This document shows, piece after piece, positions 24,975 to 33,627 of a DNA stretch of 64,000 bases (positions are counted from its first letter, which is position 1; each line of letters begins with the position of its first letter). A program made the position numbers and the translations under genes. The DNA is taken from the NCBI GenBank assembly GCA_016717595.1, contig JADKFE010000128.1, positions 1 to 64,000 of the forward strand, in the 5' to 3' direction. The DNA is from Deltaproteobacteria bacterium. GTDB taxonomy: Bacteria; Myxococcota_A; UBA796; CAJQPC01. Under the pieces are notes generated by a model. That model saw only the letters and a program-made list of their open reading frames with translations. It had not been told where the DNA came from and searched no databases.

Positions 24975-25996
24975 GCCCCCGCCTGTGGTTCTCCGCCTCG
25001 TTGCTCTTCTTCATGGCGTTGGCCCCGGCCTGCACCGGCGAAGAGGAGGTCATCGACCCCGGCCCAACCCCCAAGCCCCTCGACCCGCCCGATGTGAGCG
25101 ACGTCGACTTCCCCGCGGCCATGGCCGAGGCGATGGGCTTGGCGCTCTCGGTGAACGCGCGCTCGGCTTGGCTGGGCCACGCCGAGTCTCTGGGCCTCGC
25201 CGAGCAAGGCTGCCCCAGCTTCTACGCGGGTTTTGCCGATCCTGAGATGGCCGACGAGGGCGAGGGCCTCTCGTGGTACGACCTCTGCACCACCTCCAAA
25301 GGCGACGGCTTCGGCGGCTCGTTCTATTGGGAGAGCGCGGTCTCGGTCACTGAAGACGACGCCTCGGGCCAGACCACTGAAGCCACCCGCCGCGTCGAGG
25401 GCGACGCCGTCGTCTCCCAAGGCGACGCCGTGCTCTTTGAGCTCGACGGCGAGGGCGAAGACTCCTTGCTGCAGCTCATCGACGGCGACTACCGCCGCGT
25501 CGTGTACTCCAGCGTCATGGACGCCACGGTCACCGGCACCCTGCCCTTCCCCGACGGCCCCGCGGGCGGCTGGCGCACCGACCTCAACCTGAGCTGGACG
25601 AGCGGTGACCAAGACACCCTCGCCGCCAACGGCAACGTCTACTTCTTCGACCACCTCATCGCCGGGCGTTTTGACTCGGTGAACATGGACCTCACGCTGC
25701 AAGGCCCCACGGGCGCCTCGCCGGAGGCCTGCACCGCCGAGCCCATCGGCTTCATCAGCCTGCGTGACCCCGACGCCTTCTGGTACGACCTCGTCTTCGA
25801 CCCTCTGGAGAGCGACGGCGAGTACGACAACGAACCCTACGCGGGCTGCGACGGCTGCGGCACGCTGTACATCCGGGGCGTCAAACAAGAGGCGCCGGTG
25901 TGTTTGGATCTGAGCTGGGTGTGGAGCGGCGCGCTGACCCCGCCTGCCGCGGCGGACTACGCCTTGGGCCTTCGTGGCCTAGGACTGGAGGGCTAA
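24971..25996 (+). CDS. Lipoprotein of unknown function, second gene of the DUF1501 operon
   Basis: The 341-residue protein has a lipoprotein signal peptide ending MALAPAC, a Pro-rich linker (DPGPTPKPLDPPD) and a large beta-rich domain. The domain contains WTSGDQDTLAANGNVYFFDHL and a C-terminal CDGCGTLYIRGV. The CxxC does not carry the His needed for c-type haem attachment. The family is unknown. It overlaps its upstream neighbour by four bases and lies one base before the DUF1588-like gene, so all are one transcription unit. Confidence 0.75.
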   Translation: MSPRLWFSASLLFFMALAPACTGEEEVIDPGPTPKPLDPPDVSDVDFPAAMAEAMGLALSVNARSAWLGHAESLGLAEQGCPSFYAGFADPEMADEGEGLSWYDLCTTSKGDGFGGSFYWESAVSVTEDDASGQTTEATRRVEGDAVVSQGDAVLFELDGEGEDSLLQLIDGDYRRVVYSSVMDATVTGTLPFPDGPAGGWRTDLNLSWTSGDQDTLAANGNVYFFDHLIAGRFDSVNMDLTLQGPTGASPEACTAEPIGFISLRDPDAFWYDLVFDPLESDGEYDNEPYAGCDGCGTLYIRGVKQEAPVCLDLSWVWSGALTPPAAADYALGLRGLGLEG

Positions 25997-25997
25997 A

Positions 25998-27644
25998 ATG
26001 CTCATGTTCTTGTCCTTGTGGGCCTGCGGTCTCGACCAGACCACAAACCCCATCACCCCCCTCGGCGCCCGGGAGCAGCTCCTGCGGCTCTCCGTAGACC
26101 TGCGCGGCGTCCACCCCTCGGAGGAGGAGCTCCTGGCCATCGAGGCCGCCGCCGCCTCTGAAGACCCGGCGGCGTTCGACGAGACCTACACCCTCTTCGC
26201 CGACCGTTACCTAACCGATCCCCGGTTCTTGGGCCGCGTCGAGGAGCTGTTCAACCACAGCTTCCGCACCCGCACCGGCGACGTCTACTTCGATCTCGAA
26301 GAGGTCGGCCTGGGTTATTTGGGTGACGAGCGCGCCGCGCGGTCCATCGGCGACGAGCCCTTGAAGCTCATCCGCTACGTCACCGAGCACGACCTGCCCT
26401 ACACCGAGCTGGTCACCGCCGACTACACCGTCGCCGACCCAACCCTGGCCACCTTGTGGGATCTTGAGCTGCAAGACCCAGACGCTGAGGGCTGGCAGCG
26501 CGCCCGCTACCGCGACGGCCGCGAGCACGCCGGTGTGCTGAGCATGACCTCGCTGTGGCTGCGTTACCCCTCGGCGGGGGTCAACGCGAACCGCCACCGG
26601 GCGAACACCGTCACCCGGGTGCTGCTCTGCGACGACTACCTCGCCCGCCCGGTGAGCTTCTCCCGCTCCCAGATCGACGCGTTGACCTCGGGCGACCCTG
26701 AGGACGTCATCCGCGAGACGCCCACCTGCCAGTCCTGCCACTCCTCCCTGGATCCCCTCGCGTCTCACTTCTTCGGCTTCTGGTGGGAGATCGAGGGTGA
26801 CCTCACCGAGCAGACGCTCTACCGTCCCGAAGACGAGGAGATGTGGAAGGACCACCACAACCGCGAGCCGGGCTACTTCGGCAAACCCACGGCGAACCTC
26901 GCCGAGCTGGGCATGTTGCTCGCAGAAGACTCGCGCCTGGTGGACTGCGCGGTCAAGACCGTCTTTGAGGGCGTCACCCAGCGCGCCACGTCCGAGGCCG
27001 ACTGGGCGGAGCTGAGCGAGCACCGCGCGGCCTTTGAGGACGGCGGGCTCACCCTGCGCGCCTTGGCCCGAAGCGTCGTGCTCTCTGAGGAGTACCGCGC
27101 CGCCGCCACCTCCGACGCCGAGCTCGCCGCGCGCCTGCCCACGGTGAAGCAGGTCTCCCCCACCCAGCTCGCCTCGATCATCGAAGACATCACCGGCTAC
27201 GCCTGGACCTTCGACGGCCGCGAGGGCCTCAGCGACCAAGCCACGGGCCTGCCGGTGCTCGCGGGCGGCATCGACAGCCGCTACGTCACCACGCCCAACC
27301 ACGATCCCTCCGTGGGCCTCGTGTTCATTCAAGAGCGCCTCGCCCAGTCCGCGGGCCGCTACGTCGCCGAGCACGACCTCGACCCCAACCGCGAAGGCGA
27401 CGCGCTGATGCTGCAGTACGTCACCGTGCTCGACACCCCAGAGTCCAACCCGGCGGCGTTTGAGGCCCAGATCCGCGACCTGTTCTTGCGGGTTCGGGGT
27501 GTGCCCCTGGCCCAAGACGCCACGGAGCCCGCCCGGCTCATGGCCCTGTGGAAGCAGCTTTATAGCGCTGAAGGCTCCGCCGAGCGCGCCTGGGCTGGTG
27601 TCGTCTCTGTCGCGCTTCGTGATCCCCGCATCCTCTTTTACTAG
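25998..27644 (+). CDS. DUF1588/DUF1549-like surface protein with CxxCH motif
   Basis: The 548-residue protein starts with a short lipoprotein-like signal (MLMFLSLWAC). Residues about 15-200 read LRLSVDLRGVHPSEEELLAIE and YLTDPRFLGRVEELFNHSFRTR, the helical pattern of DUF1549/DUF1592-type proteins. The centre has TCQSCHSSLDPLASHFFGF, a CxxCH c-type haem motif within a DUF1588-like block. Such proteins occur mainly in Planctomycetes and some Myxococcota, next to DUF1501 proteins, as here. Haem binding is inferred from the motif. The biochemical role of these pairs is not settled, though links to surface polymer use have been proposed. Confidence 0.78.
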   Translation: MLMFLSLWACGLDQTTNPITPLGAREQLLRLSVDLRGVHPSEEELLAIEAAAASEDPAAFDETYTLFADRYLTDPRFLGRVEELFNHSFRTRTGDVYFDLEEVGLGYLGDERAARSIGDEPLKLIRYVTEHDLPYTELVTADYTVADPTLATLWDLELQDPDAEGWQRARYRDGREHAGVLSMTSLWLRYPSAGVNANRHRANTVTRVLLCDDYLARPVSFSRSQIDALTSGDPEDVIRETPTCQSCHSSLDPLASHFFGFWWEIEGDLTEQTLYRPEDEEMWKDHHNREPGYFGKPTANLAELGMLLAEDSRLVDCAVKTVFEGVTQRATSEADWAELSEHRAAFEDGGLTLRALARSVVLSEEYRAAATSDAELAARLPTVKQVSPTQLASIIEDITGYAWTFDGREGLSDQATGLPVLAGGIDSRYVTTPNHDPSVGLVFIQERLAQSAGRYVAEHDLDPNREGDALMLQYVTVLDTPESNPAAFEAQIRDLFLRVRGVPLAQDATEPARLMALWKQLYSAEGSAERAWAGVVSVALRDPRILFY

Positions 27645-27659
27645 GCCGAGGTGAGCGCC

Positions 27660-28946
27660 ATGATGAAGACCAACCGTCGTCGCCTGCTCTCTGGGGCCGC
27701 CGCGCTGTTTGGCGCCGCCCAATTCGGCCTCAACACGTCCAACCACAAGGCCCACGCCGCCACGGTGAAGGGTGAGCGGAAGTTCTTGTTCTTCTTCGCG
27801 GGCGGCGGCTGGGACGCCACCCCGCTCGATCCCAAGTTCGCCTCGGACGGCGTGAGCCCCGTCGGCGGCACCGACATGGATCCAGACACCGTGCTCGGCT
27901 CTGTGGGCAACCTGAGCTGGTCCAGCGGCGACGATCGGCCCGAGATGGACCGCTTCTTCACCCGCTGGGGCAACAAGGTCTCCCTCATTCGTGGGGTCAA
28001 CGTCCACTCCGCCGGTCACGAGACGGGCATGCAGTGGATGATGACCGGCACCTCAGCGAGCCAGTACCCCGACTGGCCCACCACTCTGGCGGCGTTCGGC
28101 ACGGGCGACTACCCCATGCCCCACATCGTCTTCGGCGGCCCGGCCTACCCCGGCAACCAAGGCGCGGCCCTGGTGCGCGGCGGCGGCGGCACGCTCTTAA
28201 ACCTCATCGACGGCAGCATCGTCGGCATGTCGGACGTGCCGGGCCGGGTGTTCCCCACCCCGGCGGACAGCATGATGGACGCCTTCGTCTACGAGCAGGC
28301 CGCGGCCTTCGCCGCCACCCGCGAGGGCCTGGGCAAGACCCGCGCTGAAGACCTCCTCGGCAACTTAGAGCGGGCGATGGAGCTTGAGGGCCGCCGCTTT
28401 GAGGCGGGCTTGGGCGACACCGGCTCGGGCATGCTCGATCAGGCCGTCATGGCCTGTGAGCTGTTCCGCTTGGGGCTCTCCCGCTGCGCGATGATCGGCA
28501 TCCCCGGCGGCTGGGACACGCATGGCGGCAACCAGAACGTCGGCATGCAGATGAACGACCTCTTCGGCGCGCTCTCCCAGCTCTTTGAGGTGCTCGCCAC
28601 CACGCCGGGCCGCGACGCGCCCTGGCTCGCCGATGAGGTGGTGATCGTGCTCGCGTCAGAGCTCGGCCGCACGCCCAAGTTCAACGGCGCCATGGGCCGC
28701 GACCACTGGCCCTACACCTCGATGCTCGTCGGCGGCGCCGGGGTGCGAGGCAACCGTGTGTTCGGCGCCACGGACGAGTCGTTCATCGCCCTGCCCAGCA
28801 ACTACGAGAGCGGCGCGCCCGACGACAACGGCGAGATCATCGGCACCGAGAACGTCGGCACGGCGCTCTTGAAGCTGGGCGGCCTCGATCCCGAGCGGCA
28901 CCTCCCGGGGGTTCGCCCCTTGGATGGCCTGCTCCGCACGAGCTGA
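27660..28946 (+). CDS. DUF1501 family protein with Tat signal peptide
   Basis: The 428-residue protein carries a twin-arginine signal (NRRRLLSGAAALFGAAQFGL) followed by HKAHAA. The body has the DUF1501 (sulfatase-superfamily-like) pattern: FLFFFAGGGWDATPLDPKF, RGVNVHSAGHETGMQWMMTGTSA, GGWDTHGGNQ, ELGRTPKFNGAMGRDHW and VGGAGVRGNRVFGATD. The Asp/His positions in these strings resemble the alkaline phosphatase-like metal site. It would be exported folded. GTG 27651 and ATG 27663 are alternative starts. The partner is the DUF1588-like gene 15 bases upstream. The substrate is unknown. Confidence 0.88.
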   Translation: MMKTNRRRLLSGAAALFGAAQFGLNTSNHKAHAATVKGERKFLFFFAGGGWDATPLDPKFASDGVSPVGGTDMDPDTVLGSVGNLSWSSGDDRPEMDRFFTRWGNKVSLIRGVNVHSAGHETGMQWMMTGTSASQYPDWPTTLAAFGTGDYPMPHIVFGGPAYPGNQGAALVRGGGGTLLNLIDGSIVGMSDVPGRVFPTPADSMMDAFVYEQAAAFAATREGLGKTRAEDLLGNLERAMELEGRRFEAGLGDTGSGMLDQAVMACELFRLGLSRCAMIGIPGGWDTHGGNQNVGMQMNDLFGALSQLFEVLATTPGRDAPWLADEVVIVLASELGRTPKFNGAMGRDHWPYTSMLVGGAGVRGNRVFGATDESFIALPSNYESGAPDDNGEIIGTENVGTALLKLGGLDPERHLPGVRPLDGLLRTS

Positions 28947-28951
28947 GCCGA

Positions 28952-29344
28952 ATGATTCGCCCCCTCTTCGCCCTCGCCGCCTTGGGCGCCTTGGTCGCCT
29001 GCGAAGGCGGCGAGGCGACGGACTCAAGCGCCTGCGACCGCGACCCCCCGCTGAGCTACGACAACTTCGGGCGCGGCTTCTTGGAGAAGCAGTGTACGGG
29101 CTGCCACAGCTCGCTTCTGCGCGCCGAGCAGCGAAACGAGGCGCCGGTAGGCATCGATCTCAACTCGTACCGTGACGCCTTGATGTGGGCCGAGCGCATT
29201 CAGGCGCGGGTGCTCGACCCAGAGGTGCCCACCATGCCCCCCGGCGGCGGCCCCAGCGCCGATGAGCTGATCCTGCTCGACGAGTGGCTCCAGTGTGAGC
29301 TTTTGCCCGCCGCCGCGGCCTGGCGTGAGGAGGGCTCCCCATGA
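28952..29344 (+). CDS. Small c-type cytochrome-like lipoprotein
   Basis: The 130-residue protein has a lipoprotein signal (LFALAALGALVAC), a single CTGCH haem-attachment motif at about residue 50 after NFGRGFLEKQ, and a Met in MPPGGGPSADELILLDEWL that fits the distal haem ligand. Both features match small planctomycete-type cytochrome c domains. It sits between the DUF1501 gene and a PA14-like gene, overlapping the latter by four bases. It suggests the operon's proteins take part in redox chemistry at the cell surface (inference). Confidence 0.8.
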   Translation: MIRPLFALAALGALVACEGGEATDSSACDRDPPLSYDNFGRGFLEKQCTGCHSSLLRAEQRNEAPVGIDLNSYRDALMWAERIQARVLDPEVPTMPPGGGPSADELILLDEWLQCELLPAAAAWREEGSP

Positions 29345-29970
29345 TCATCGCCGCGCTCTTGTTCTCTTTCGGATGTTCGGAGTACCACGTCCGCGAGGCC
29401 GACCCCGTCCCCGTGGCCGACCCCCCGGGCCGTGACCTGGACGACCAGGGCCAGCCGCCGGACTGGGCGAGCTGCTCCACAGGCCTCTGGGGCCGCTACG
29501 CGAACATGAGCGCCCAGCACCCCGACGTCGAGCCCGCCCCGGACGAGCTCGCCCCCGAGGACTACAGCACCCTGAACTGGTGGGACGATGAGGTCTTCGC
29601 CCGTTTTGACCCCAGCCTAGAGCTCGGCCAGTCGTGGTGGCCCGTGGATGAGGGCCTCGCCGGAGACCCGGCCTACTTCGCCGTGCGCTGGAACGCCTGG
29701 CTGCGGGTGTACGACCGCGGCACCATCGAGATCCTCTTGGCCAGCGCCGGAGACGTCTGGGTGATCTTGGACGACGAGGTCATCGCCGAGCTCTCCTCCT
29801 CGGGCGAGATGCTCACCACGCAGCTCCCCATCGAGATGAACGCCGGTCAGTTCCCCCTGGAGATCCGCTACGCCAGCCGCTCGGCCTTGGACTCGGGCCT
29901 TCGGTTTCGTGTGGTGACCGGCGAGGTAGACCTCTGTATGCCCGACTACTCCGAAGACGAGACAGAGTAG
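29341..29970 (+). CDS. Lipoprotein with PA14-like domain
   Basis: The 209-residue protein has a lipoprotein signal (MIIAALLFSFGC), a polar linker, then a domain with AYFAVRWNAWLRVYDRGTIEILLASAGDVWVILDDEVIAE. It ends FPLEIRYASRSALDSGLRFRV. This follows the PA14 pattern, in which a beta-barrel bears an acidic loop (here LDDEV), often in carbohydrate-binding proteins. The assignment is by pattern only. It is the last gene of the six-gene operon; the next gene starts 68 bases on with its own ribosome site. Confidence 0.7.
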   Translation: MIIAALLFSFGCSEYHVREADPVPVADPPGRDLDDQGQPPDWASCSTGLWGRYANMSAQHPDVEPAPDELAPEDYSTLNWWDDEVFARFDPSLELGQSWWPVDEGLAGDPAYFAVRWNAWLRVYDRGTIEILLASAGDVWVILDDEVIAELSSSGEMLTTQLPIEMNAGQFPLEIRYASRSALDSGLRFRVVTGEVDLCMPDYSEDETE

Positions 29971-30037
29971 GCAGGCGCCTTGCCGCCGGGCTCAAAACAG
30001 GCGATCTCCGGTGGACCCATCCACCCTGGAGACACCG

Positions 30038-30739
30038 ATGGTCGAGCTTACGCTTGAGGGCCCTGGCAAGAACGCGCTGAGCACCGCCGTCTTGGAGGGC
30101 CTGCTCGCCCAGCTCGACGCCGCTGAAGGTCAGCCGCTGTTGTTGACCGGCGCCGGGGACGCGCTCTCCGCCGGGGTGAACCTCAAAGAGATCGCGACCT
30201 TGCCCCCTGAAGGCATCGCCCACTTCTTGACCCTGCTCGATCAGGTCGTGCGGCGGCTCTACTTGTGGCCCGCGCCCACGGTGGTCGCCGTGAACGGCCA
30301 CGCCATCGCCGGGGGCAGCGTCATCGCCTGCACCTTTGACCTGCGCATCGGCACCACCGACCCACGCGCCCGCATCGGCCTGAACGAGCTGGCCATCGGC
30401 GTACGTTTCCCGCCCGCCGCCCTGGCGATGTTGCGCGCCCGGCTGCCCACGCAGCACGTCGATCGCCTGCTCTTGGCCGCTGAGCTGCACGGCCCCGTCG
30501 AGGCCCTGCGCCTGGGCCTGCTCGACGAGCTGAGCGACGACGTGCTCACCACGGCCCGCGCCCGCCTCGCCGCCTTGGCCGCAACCCCCCGCGAGCCCTA
30601 CGCCCGCACCAAAGAGGCCCTTCGTGGCGCCACTCTGGACCTGCCCGCCTCGGCGCTCAAGGTCTTTGAGGACGAGGTCGTGCCGAGCTGGTCGTCCCCG
30701 GAGCTGCGCGAGCGCCTGCTGCGCCAGCTCAAGCGCTGA
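30038..30739 (+). CDS. Enoyl-CoA hydratase/isomerase family protein
   Basis: The 233-residue protein is a crotonase-fold member. It has PLLLTGAGDALSAGVNLKEIA (CoA and oxyanion-hole region), PTVVAVNGHAIAGGSVIACTFDLRIG (second oxyanion-hole strand), and RIGLNELAIGVRFPPAAL. The usual catalytic Glu pair is only partly clear; Glu in LNELAIG fits one site. The acyl-CoA substrate cannot be told. ATG 30038 behind GGAG is preferred to a GTG nine codons upstream. Its end overlaps the convergent GNAT gene by 11 bases. Confidence 0.85.
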   Translation: MVELTLEGPGKNALSTAVLEGLLAQLDAAEGQPLLLTGAGDALSAGVNLKEIATLPPEGIAHFLTLLDQVVRRLYLWPAPTVVAVNGHAIAGGSVIACTFDLRIGTTDPRARIGLNELAIGVRFPPAALAMLRARLPTQHVDRLLLAAELHGPVEALRLGLLDELSDDVLTTARARLAALAATPREPYARTKEALRGATLDLPASALKVFEDEVVPSWSSPELRERLLRQLKR

Positions 30740-31331
30740 ACGCCCCGCCAGAGCCCACGTCCCCGTCGCCCTCGACCATGCGGAACATCAACACGTCGTC
30801 GAGGTACTGCCCGTTGGCGAGGCGGTACTCTCGGGCGCGCAGGCCCTCACGAACGAAGCCGAACCGCTCGTAGAGCTTGATCGCCCGGACGTTGTGGGCG
30901 AAGACGTTCAGGCTGAGCTTGGTGATGATCGGGTTCTCTGTCGCCCACTCCACACAAGACGACATCAAGGCCGAGCCCACCCCGGCGCCTCGGGCGCGGG
31001 CCGAGACGTAGATCTCGATGCGGGCGTTGTGGTGCAGGCGCCGTAGGCTGCCGCCTTGCACCAACAACATGCCCACGGCCTCCCCCTCTAGGCGCGCCAC
31101 GAAGTAGCGCGCGTTGGGGCGGCGGTTGAGATCACGGATGACCGCCGCCTTGGACGCCACGGACTCGGTGAGCTCATCGGGCTCGGTGATGAAGTAGAGG
31201 CCCTCGTCGATGACCTCGGACTGCACACCCAAGAGCGCGGCGGCGTCGTCAGGCCGGGCGTCTTCGACGATCACCCGACCCAAGCCCGTGTCCGCGCGCC
31301 ACCGGCGCCCGCCGCGCCCGAAGCTGAACAT
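30729..31331 (-). CDS. GNAT family N-acetyltransferase
   Basis: The 200-residue protein has a complete GNAT fold. It reads VIVEDARPDDAAALLGVQ, then NARYFVARLEGEAVGMLLVQ, IEIYVSARARGAGVGSALM (acetyl-CoA pyrophosphate loop, R-x-x-G-x-G type), LNVFAHNVRAIKLYERFGFVREG and YLDDVLMFRMVEG. The last block resembles RimJ/RimI and PhnO-like enzymes. The substrate could be a protein N-terminus or a small amine. A Gly-rich tail follows. It lies 15 bases downstream of the radical SAM gene on the same strand and may be co-transcribed with it. Confidence 0.88.
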   Translation of the reverse strand: MFSFGRGGRRWRADTGLGRVIVEDARPDDAAALLGVQSEVIDEGLYFITEPDELTESVASKAAVIRDLNRRPNARYFVARLEGEAVGMLLVQGGSLRRLHHNARIEIYVSARARGAGVGSALMSSCVEWATENPIITKLSLNVFAHNVRAIKLYERFGFVREGLRAREYRLANGQYLDDVLMFRMVEGDGDVGSGGAFSA

Positions 31332-31346
31332 GGCCCAGACCGCCGC

Positions 31347-32954
31347 TTACTTCGCGGCGGCGTTGAGCCAAGGCGCCACGGCGCCCGCGTCAGCCCCGGT
31401 CATGCCGGTGAGCCGCGCCTCAAAGGTGCCCAGCGCCTTCGCGCGCTCCAGCGCCGGGTTGCGCATCAGCGCCCGCACCCGACCCACGCCGGCCTTCGCC
31501 AGCTCACCCACGGGCCGCATGTAGTCGGAGGTCATCACCTTCACGACGTCGGGGTGAATCGCGGCCTTGAGCAAGCCCGAGGGCATCCGGCCCGACTTCG
31601 AGAGGTAGAGCAGCACGTTTGTGTAGGTGTCGTTCTTCTCGAAGTACATCTTGTCGTAGATCTCGGACTTCTCGTCGTTCACCAGGCCGTCGCGCATGGC
31701 GAGGGTGTGCAGCGAGGTGCCCGGGTAGAAGATGACCGAGAACGCCTGGAGCCGGTAGGGCTTGGGCATGTCCGCGATGAGCCGCAGGGTGTCGAGCTTG
31801 TCTTCGATCGTCTCGTAGGGCAGATCGTAGATGATGTCGTACTGGGGCGGCGCGGTGCGGTCGGCGTACTTGACGATGACCTCGGCGGACTTGATGATCT
31901 TGTCGTTGCCCATGGTCGAGCGCTTCATCATCTTCTGGATGCGCTTGGAGCCGTGCTCGACGCCCATCTGGATGCAGTGCAGGCCAGCGTCTACCAGGGC
32001 CTCGTACTTCTCCTCAGAGATCGTGCCCGGCGAGCCCAAGAGGTAGAACGGGTCGCCGACGCGGCGCTTGTACTGCTCGGCGAACTTGAGCATGTCGGGC
32101 AGGGGGCGGCCGAAGAAGGAGTCGTCGGAGAACCAGATGAAGTTGATGAACGGGTACTCCCGCTTGACGTTCTCCAGCTCCTCCATGACGTTCTCGACGC
32201 TGCGATAACGCACATAACGCTGGCGTTTGTAGAGGTCGCGGTAGAAGCTGTTGCCGCAGTAGGTGCAGGCGTGGGGGCAGCCGCGGCCGGTCATGGTCTG
32301 GTAGCCGACCTTGCCGAACATGCGGGAGATCGTGCCGTTGTGCAGGTAGCGCCGCAGCAGATCCTTCGTGAGCGGGAGGACCTTGCCCTCGAAGAGGATG
32401 TGGTGGTCGTCTAAGCCGAAGTCGGGGTGCGGGTAGGAGTCGAGGTCTTGCTCGAGGCTGCCGGGCTGGTTGCGGATGACCTTGTCACCCTTGCGCCAGA
32501 CGAGGCCCTTGATGTCGTAGAGGTCGTCGCCTTTGCCCGCGTCGAGGCGATCGCAGAGCTGCAGCAGAAGATCGTCGGCGTCACCGATGGCGACGTAGTC
32601 GGCCCAGCGCGCGCACTCATCGGGGCGCACGGAGGGGTGAAAGCCGCCCCAGATCACCTTCGTGCCGTGCGCCTGCTGCACCGCGCGGGTGAGCTGCTTC
32701 GCGGTGTCGAAGTAGTGGGTCATGAGCGTCACGCCGACGAGGTCGGAGTCTGCGGTCAGCTCAAGGTACTGGTTGATCACCTCGGCGGGGTACCGCTCTT
32801 CGCTCATCCGGACGTGGGTGAACTCACCGTCGCCCGCGAAGTCGGGCAGGCTGATGAACTGCACTTGGTGCCCGGCGCGCTTGAGCACGGCGCTGAGCGT
32901 GCGCAGACCGTAGTTCGTGATGTCCGGATAGGGGCTGACCAGGGTGACCTTCAT
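31347..32954 (-). CDS. B12-binding domain radical SAM protein
   Basis: The 535-residue protein begins with a cobalamin-binding-like domain (VTLVSPYPDITNYGLRTLSAVLKRAGHQVQFI, then LVGVTLMTHYFDTAKQL and VIWGGFHPSVRPDECARWADYVAIGD). The canonical DxHxxG cobalamin ligand is not seen. The radical SAM domain has GRGCPHACTYCGNSFYR with CxxxCxxC for the 4Fe-4S cluster, and later MGVEHGSKRIQKMMKRS. Such enzymes methylate or rearrange unactivated carbons in pathways for cofactors, lipids or natural products. The substrate is unknown. The adjacent GNAT gene may act on the same pathway. Confidence 0.9.
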   Translation of the reverse strand: MKVTLVSPYPDITNYGLRTLSAVLKRAGHQVQFISLPDFAGDGEFTHVRMSEERYPAEVINQYLELTADSDLVGVTLMTHYFDTAKQLTRAVQQAHGTKVIWGGFHPSVRPDECARWADYVAIGDADDLLLQLCDRLDAGKGDDLYDIKGLVWRKGDKVIRNQPGSLEQDLDSYPHPDFGLDDHHILFEGKVLPLTKDLLRRYLHNGTISRMFGKVGYQTMTGRGCPHACTYCGNSFYRDLYKRQRYVRYRSVENVMEELENVKREYPFINFIWFSDDSFFGRPLPDMLKFAEQYKRRVGDPFYLLGSPGTISEEKYEALVDAGLHCIQMGVEHGSKRIQKMMKRSTMGNDKIIKSAEVIVKYADRTAPPQYDIIYDLPYETIEDKLDTLRLIADMPKPYRLQAFSVIFYPGTSLHTLAMRDGLVNDEKSEIYDKMYFEKNDTYTNVLLYLSKSGRMPSGLLKAAIHPDVVKVMTSDYMRPVGELAKAGVGRVRALMRNPALERAKALGTFEARLTGMTGADAGAVAPWLNAAAK

Positions 32955-33087
32955 GTCGTACCTCGATCCCGCGCCCTCACGAGCGCCGGGGATGAATCAG
33001 CGTAGTCGGGCCGGGGCCGGGGTGTCAACCGCAGGGTGGGCGTTCTCACACATCTCTCTGCCACCCCCGACCCGCAGGCCGCGTTGA

Positions 33088-33597
33088 TCAGTCCCAGCGG
33101 GGCTTCTCAATGATCTCGGTCACTTTGTCGTCGTCCAAGAGCACGTTCACCTGGTAGAGCCGAACGGCCTTGTACTCGGTCTTGGAGTTGGGCGCCCAGA
33201 CGAGCACGGTGCCGTCGGGCTGCTCCTCAAAGCGGTACACGAGGCGCTCGCTGCGCTGGGCCTCACGACCCACGAGCTTCTGTTTGTCGTGGGGAGGGCC
33301 CCAGGCCATGAGCACCTTGTCCTTCGTCCAGCCCACCGCGACGGCGCCGGAGACGATCTCCTCACGCTCCGCCTCGCTGTACTTGTAGAAGCGGTCCCAC
33401 AAGCCCTGATCCTTGAGGTACTGGTTACGCTCCTCTTCAGTCTTGAGCTTGAGGTAGGTCTTGCGGGACTCCTCGCTCATGAAGGGCTTGAGCACGTAGT
33501 AGTGGTCAAACTCAGCGTCGCTGAGGTTCTTGACCTTCTTCTCCCAGCAGCCGGTGAAGGTGAGGGCGAGGACAGAGAGGGCGAGAAGCGCGCGCAT
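33088..33597 (-). CDS. Lipoprotein at the end of the Bat operon
   Basis: The 169-residue protein has a lipoprotein signal (MRALLALSVLALTFTGC), then charged helices (DHYYVLKPFMSEESRKTYLKLKTEEERNQYL). A small beta-domain follows: IVSGAVAVGWTKDKVLMAWGPPHDKQ, then RFEEQPDGTVLVW and YQVNVLLDDDKVTEI. The second part resembles SmpA/BamE-type domains that start with a GMTKDEVL-like turn, but similarity is loose. It is 30 bases downstream of batE and probably the last gene of the chaperone/Bat run. The function is unknown. Confidence 0.75.
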   Translation of the reverse strand: MRALLALSVLALTFTGCWEKKVKNLSDAEFDHYYVLKPFMSEESRKTYLKLKTEEERNQYLKDQGLWDRFYKYSEAEREEIVSGAVAVGWTKDKVLMAWGPPHDKQKLVGREAQRSERLVYRFEEQPDGTVLVWAPNSKTEYKAVRLYQVNVLLDDDKVTEIIEKPRWD

Positions 33598-33627
33598 AGA
33601 GGCCTCCAGAGGGGAGAGGATTGACGC

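Noticed and set aside
26211..28019. A 602-codon minus-strand frame across the DUF1588-like and DUF1501 genes
   Set aside because: It is the shadow of two strong plus-strand genes with real motifs; its own translation is low-complexity.
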